Positions 31,465-34,119 of a stretch of DNA of 34,119 nt are shown piece by piece (the stretch's first letter is position 1; each line of letters starts with the position of its first letter). The stretch covers positions 1-34,119 of the forward strand of contig JAEUGY010000115.1 in the NCBI GenBank assembly GCA_016794625.1, read 5' to 3'. The notes beneath the pieces are model-generated. The model searched no databases. It was not told the origin of the DNA and saw only the letters and a list, made by a program, of their open reading frames with translations. The translations under genes were made by a program, and so were the position numbers. This stretch comes from Opitutaceae bacterium. GTDB lineage: Bacteria > Verrucomicrobiota > Verrucomicrobiia > Opitutales > Opitutaceae.

Positions 31465-31962
31465 ATGGCCTCCCTCAACAAAGTTTTCCTGATCGGCAAC
31501 CTGACGCGCGATCCCGAGCTCCGGGTCACGCCGAAAGGGACGGCCATTTGCCAGTTCGGACTGGCGGTCAATCGCCAGTTCAAGGACGACTCGGGTGCGA
31601 CGCGTGACGAGACGACCTTCGTCGATATCGAAGCGTGGGGTAAACAGGGCGAGCTGGTGTCCAAGTATCTTGGCAAGGGCTCGCAGTGCATGGTGGAAGG
31701 TCGGCTGAAGCTCGATCAGTGGGAAGACAAAGCCAGCGGCCAGAAGCGCAGCCGGCTCAAAGTCGTGCTCGACAATGTCCAGTTCCTGGGCGCTCCACGG
31801 GGTGCCGGGGGCGCGGGTGCGGGAGCGGGCGCTGCCTCCTCCGGTCCGACAGACGAAGCCGATCAGACCCCTGCCTACGAGAAGACCTCTCCTCCGCCCC
31901 GCCGCGCGGCGGCTCCTCCCGCCGCCGCTCCCGAAAACCTCGACGAAGACGTACCGTTCTAA
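31465..31962 (+). CDS. ssb: Single-stranded DNA-binding protein
   Basis: This 165-residue OB-fold protein binds single-stranded DNA during replication and repair. MASLNKVFLIGNLTRDPELR and VTPKGTAICQFGLAVNRQFK open the fold, then DETTFVDIEAWGKQGELVSKY and GSQCMVEGRLKLDQWEDKAS. From about residue 110 comes a Gly/Ala/Pro linker, ending in the acidic tip DEDVPF that recruits partner proteins. Placement between rpsF and rplI is the ancestral arrangement. Confidence 0.97.
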   Translation: MASLNKVFLIGNLTRDPELRVTPKGTAICQFGLAVNRQFKDDSGATRDETTFVDIEAWGKQGELVSKYLGKGSQCMVEGRLKLDQWEDKASGQKRSRLKVVLDNVQFLGAPRGAGGAGAGAGAASSGPTDEADQTPAYEKTSPPPRRAAAPPAAAPENLDEDVPF

Positions 31963-32012
31963 TGGTCCACTGTCCGCGACCTTCTTCCAACCCTCTCAAC
32001 ACGACATCCATC

Positions 32013-32549
32013 ATGGCTCACAACGAAATTCTCCTCCTTAAACCCGTCGAAGGTCTCGGCGGCGAAGGCGACCAAGTCAAAGTTCGCGCTGGCTTCGCCC
32101 GCAATTTTCTCCTCCCGCGCAGCATCGCCGTTCCGGTGACGCGTGCGAACAAGAAGCACGTCGAGGCGCTGAAGAAGCGTCGTGCCGAACGCGAAGCCTC
32201 CGAGCTTTCCGGCGCTCAGGAAATGGCGCGCAAGCTCGAAAAGACGTCGCTGGCGTTCGCCGTCAAGACGGGCGAAGGCGGCAAACTCTTCGGTGCGATC
32301 ACGTCGGCCGACATCCACACCAAGCTGGCCGAGTCGGGCATCACGATCGACCGCAAGCGCATCCACCTGCACACCCCGGTCAAGACCCTCGGCAAGCACG
32401 AGGTGAAGATCAAGCTGCACACGGACGTGACGGTTGAGATCTCCTTCGATGTCGTCTCGGAGAATCCGATCGAGCCGGTGGTCCAGGAAGCTCCGGCGTC
32501 CGACCGCAAGGAATGGAAGAAGCCCGCCCGCAAGGATTCCAAGGAGTAA
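32013..32549 (+). CDS. rplI: 50S ribosomal protein bL9
   Basis: The 178-residue protein starts MAHNEILLLKPVEGLGGEGD, followed by QVKVRAGFARNFLLPRSIAV, the L9 N-domain signature. The long central helix (KKHVEALKKRRAEREASELS) and the C-terminal domain (GEGGKLFGAITSADIHTKL) follow. It is longer than the roughly 150 residues common for L9 because of a charged tail (DRKEWKKPARKDSKE). The open frame extends upstream to 31686, but those codons lie within ssb in another frame and are rejected. There is no rpsR between ssb and this gene; the gap is 50 bases. Confidence 0.97.
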   Translation: MAHNEILLLKPVEGLGGEGDQVKVRAGFARNFLLPRSIAVPVTRANKKHVEALKKRRAEREASELSGAQEMARKLEKTSLAFAVKTGEGGKLFGAITSADIHTKLAESGITIDRKRIHLHTPVKTLGKHEVKIKLHTDVTVEISFDVVSENPIEPVVQEAPASDRKEWKKPARKDSKE

Positions 32550-32550
32550 G

Positions 32551-32571
32551 CCCGGTTCCGGGTTTGTTTTT
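32551..32571 (+). terminator. Intrinsic terminator after rplI
   Basis: CCCGG-TT-CCGGG (or CCCG with a GTTC loop) is followed by TTTGTTTTT and starts directly after the rplI stop codon. The short stem with a strong T tract is a plausible end to the rpsF-ssb-rplI transcript. Confidence 0.65.
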
Positions 32572-32577
32572 ACATCC

Positions 32578-32603
32578 GAAGCCGCGACCTAGGTCGCGGC
32601 TTC
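32578..32603. repeat. Perfect 26-bp palindrome between rplI and dnaB
   Basis: Each 13-base half (GAAGCCGCGACCT and its complement) matches fully, centred on CCTAGG. It may be a second terminator hairpin, though the downstream T content is low, or a protein-binding site. DnaB begins 81 bases later, and no further promoter element is clear in that stretch. Confidence 0.7.
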
Positions 32604-32684
32604 GCGGTTTCGCCCACTGTTGATCGTGTCGCACCTCGACCAGGACGCCGTTCCTGAACGTGTCGCTGCAACTCTTTGCCCCTG

Positions 32685-34112
32685 ATGGCTGACGACTCTG
32701 GATCTCGTGGAACGCGCCGGTTTCGTAACCGGGACGGCGATTCCCCTTTTGGCGCCGCGGCGGATATGCCCGCTGGCGTGGGACGGAGCCTGCCGCACTC
32801 GATCGAAGCTGAGGAGTACCTGCTGAGCTGTTGTTTTCTCGACGGGCTGGAAGTGGTGTCCCGGTGTTTGGAAGCGAGGCTGAGCGCCCATTCGTTTTAC
32901 GTGCCGGCGCACCGGACCGTGTTTGAGAAGATGGTCGAGCTCTACAACCGACAATCGCCCATCGACCTCGCCATCATCGCCGAGGAGCTCAAGACGACGC
33001 GACAACTCGATGAAATCGGTGGGTACGCGTTTCTCACGCAGATCGCCGGTCGTATTCCGACCACCGCTCAGACCACCTACTTCATTGAGAAAGTCCGCGA
33101 GCTCGCCCTGCTGCGCGAGTTGATCCGAACCGCGACGGGAACGGTCGAACAATGCTACGAGTTCAGTGGCGGCATTGATCAGTTCGTCGATACCATCGAG
33201 CAACAAATCTTCGCGGTCACCCAAAACCGCATTTCGGAGAGCGCGCGGCAGATGAAGGAGCCGACCCGCGAGGCGATGAACGTCATCACCAAGATGATGA
33301 TGAAGAAGGGCGAGCTCACCGGCGTATCGTCCGGGTTTAAGGACCTCGACGGCTTCACCTTCGGTTTTCAGAGGCAGGAAATGATCGTGCTGGCGGCTCG
33401 TCCCTCGATGGGCAAGACCTCGCTGGCGCTCAATTTTGCTGAGTCGGCCGCCCTGCCCAAGCGCGGTGACGGTGTTCCTGTTCTCGTGTTCTCGTTGGAA
33501 ATGGGCGCCGCCCAACTCGCCCTGCGTATGCTCTGCGCCCGCGCTCGCGTGAACATGAAGCTCTTGCGCGACGGATTGCTGTCCAAGAATGGGGCGGAGC
33601 AACACGAATTGGTGAAGGCGGCCGACGAGTTCTCGAAGGCTCCCATTTACATCGATGACTCCTCGCACCTGACGATCATGGAGCTGCGGGCCAAAGCGCG
33701 CCGGCTCTCGGCGCGGCAGAAACTCGGGTTTATTATTGTCGACTACTTGCAGTTGATTGCGCCAACGGACCCCAAGACCCCCCGTGAACAGCAGGTCGCA
33801 GAAATTTCTCGTGGACTAAAGGGGCTGGCTAAGGAACTCGATGTGCCCGTTCTTGTTCTCAGTCAGCTCAACCGCGCTGCAGAAAAGGAGAATCGCACCC
33901 CAAAACTTTCTGATCTCCGCGAATCCGGTTCGATCGAGCAAGACGCCGACGTGGTCCTCATGCTCGCCCGACCCCGAGATGCCGATGAGAAGTTCCAGGT
34001 TGCTGCCGACTCCGCCGAGTTAATCGTTGCAAAACAGCGAAACGGACCGGTAGGAGAGTTGAAGCTTACGTTCCTACGAGACATCACCCGCTTTGAAAAC
34101 TACACACAGTAA
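32685..34112 (+). CDS. dnaB: Replicative DNA helicase DnaB
   Basis: This 475-residue protein unwinds DNA at the replication fork as a ring-shaped hexamer. The N-terminal domain has LPHSIEAEEYLLSCCFLDG and ELVEL-like helices, and the linker helix carries EQQIFAV. The RecA-like domain contains the Walker A ARPSMGKTS (about 237-245), FSLEMGAAQLALRML, Walker B FIIVDYLQLI and the late SQLNRAAEKENRTPKLSDLR and ESGSIEQDADVVLML. The ATG at 32685 is the first plausible start, three codons into a longer frame that begins with TTG at 32676. No intein is present. The N-terminus before residue 35 is a basic, poorly conserved extension. The reading frame ends at TAA 7 bases before the window end. Confidence 0.97.
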   Translation: MADDSGSRGTRRFRNRDGDSPFGAAADMPAGVGRSLPHSIEAEEYLLSCCFLDGLEVVSRCLEARLSAHSFYVPAHRTVFEKMVELYNRQSPIDLAIIAEELKTTRQLDEIGGYAFLTQIAGRIPTTAQTTYFIEKVRELALLRELIRTATGTVEQCYEFSGGIDQFVDTIEQQIFAVTQNRISESARQMKEPTREAMNVITKMMMKKGELTGVSSGFKDLDGFTFGFQRQEMIVLAARPSMGKTSLALNFAESAALPKRGDGVPVLVFSLEMGAAQLALRMLCARARVNMKLLRDGLLSKNGAEQHELVKAADEFSKAPIYIDDSSHLTIMELRAKARRLSARQKLGFIIVDYLQLIAPTDPKTPREQQVAEISRGLKGLAKELDVPVLVLSQLNRAAEKENRTPKLSDLRESGSIEQDADVVLMLARPRDADEKFQVAADSAELIVAKQRNGPVGELKLTFLRDITRFENYTQ

Positions 34113-34119
34113 CCCGCTT

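Noticed and set aside
31686..32012. Upstream extension of rplI through the ssb gene
   Set aside because: Those codons are read in another frame of ssb and do not resemble L9; the normal L9 N-terminus starts at 32013.

Overview
The window looks like the chromosome of a high-G+C Gram-negative bacterium, most probably a member of Verrucomicrobiota of the Opitutaceae type (inference). The reasons are: very large TonB-dependent receptors, one carrying the 'SPF-V ... GY-A--TLSGTRL' N-terminal block I associate with that group; many secreted carbohydrate-active proteins with no SusD partner; and few Shine-Dalgarno sequences in front of start codons. No taxonomic marker such as 16S rRNA is present, so this is not proven.

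Region 1 (1-3567) is a sugar ABC importer operon of the YtfQ-YtfR-YtfT-YjfF (galactofuranose-type) family. Only the last residues of the binding protein are inside the window. Region 2 (3742-11587, plus strand) holds a 1157-residue TonB-dependent receptor with an EF-hand between its signal peptide and plug, an 87-bp imperfect hairpin element, an exported helical protein, an S1 sulfatase, an AraC-type regulator directly abutting the sulfatase, and a small exported helical protein.

Region 3 (11729-21174) is centred on a divergent promoter at about 19023-19158. A tightly packed five-gene minus-strand operon runs leftward: an unusual GH28 polygalacturonase-like protein with a Tat signal, a PAP-like metallophosphoesterase, a secreted toroid protein, an ExuT-like hexuronate MFS permease and a large secreted toroid/beta-sandwich protein. 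A small polysaccharide-lyase-like protein runs rightward, ending tail-to-tail with a LacI-family regulator. Region 4 (21175-29358) has a second TonB receptor, a secreted 710-residue toroid-like protein, a D-2-hydroxyacid dehydrogenase-like protein and a sodium:solute symporter. Together regions 2-4 read as a locus for degrading an acidic, uronate-containing and perhaps sulfated or phosphorylated polysaccharide: outer-membrane uptake by the receptors, cleavage by lyase and hydrolases, removal of ester groups, and import of uronates by the MFS and SSS permeases. A recurring motif close to GTTCRACTGTTTGACC lies upstream of several of these units, always in the direction of the gene, and may be the operator that ties them into one regulon.

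Region 5 (29476-34112) is conserved housekeeping: a tRNA-Asn on the minus strand, then rplY (bL25/Ctc), pth, rpsF, ssb, rplI and dnaB on the plus strand. The rpsR gene that usually sits between ssb and rplI is absent here. No CRISPR array, integrase, transposase or rRNA gene was seen.
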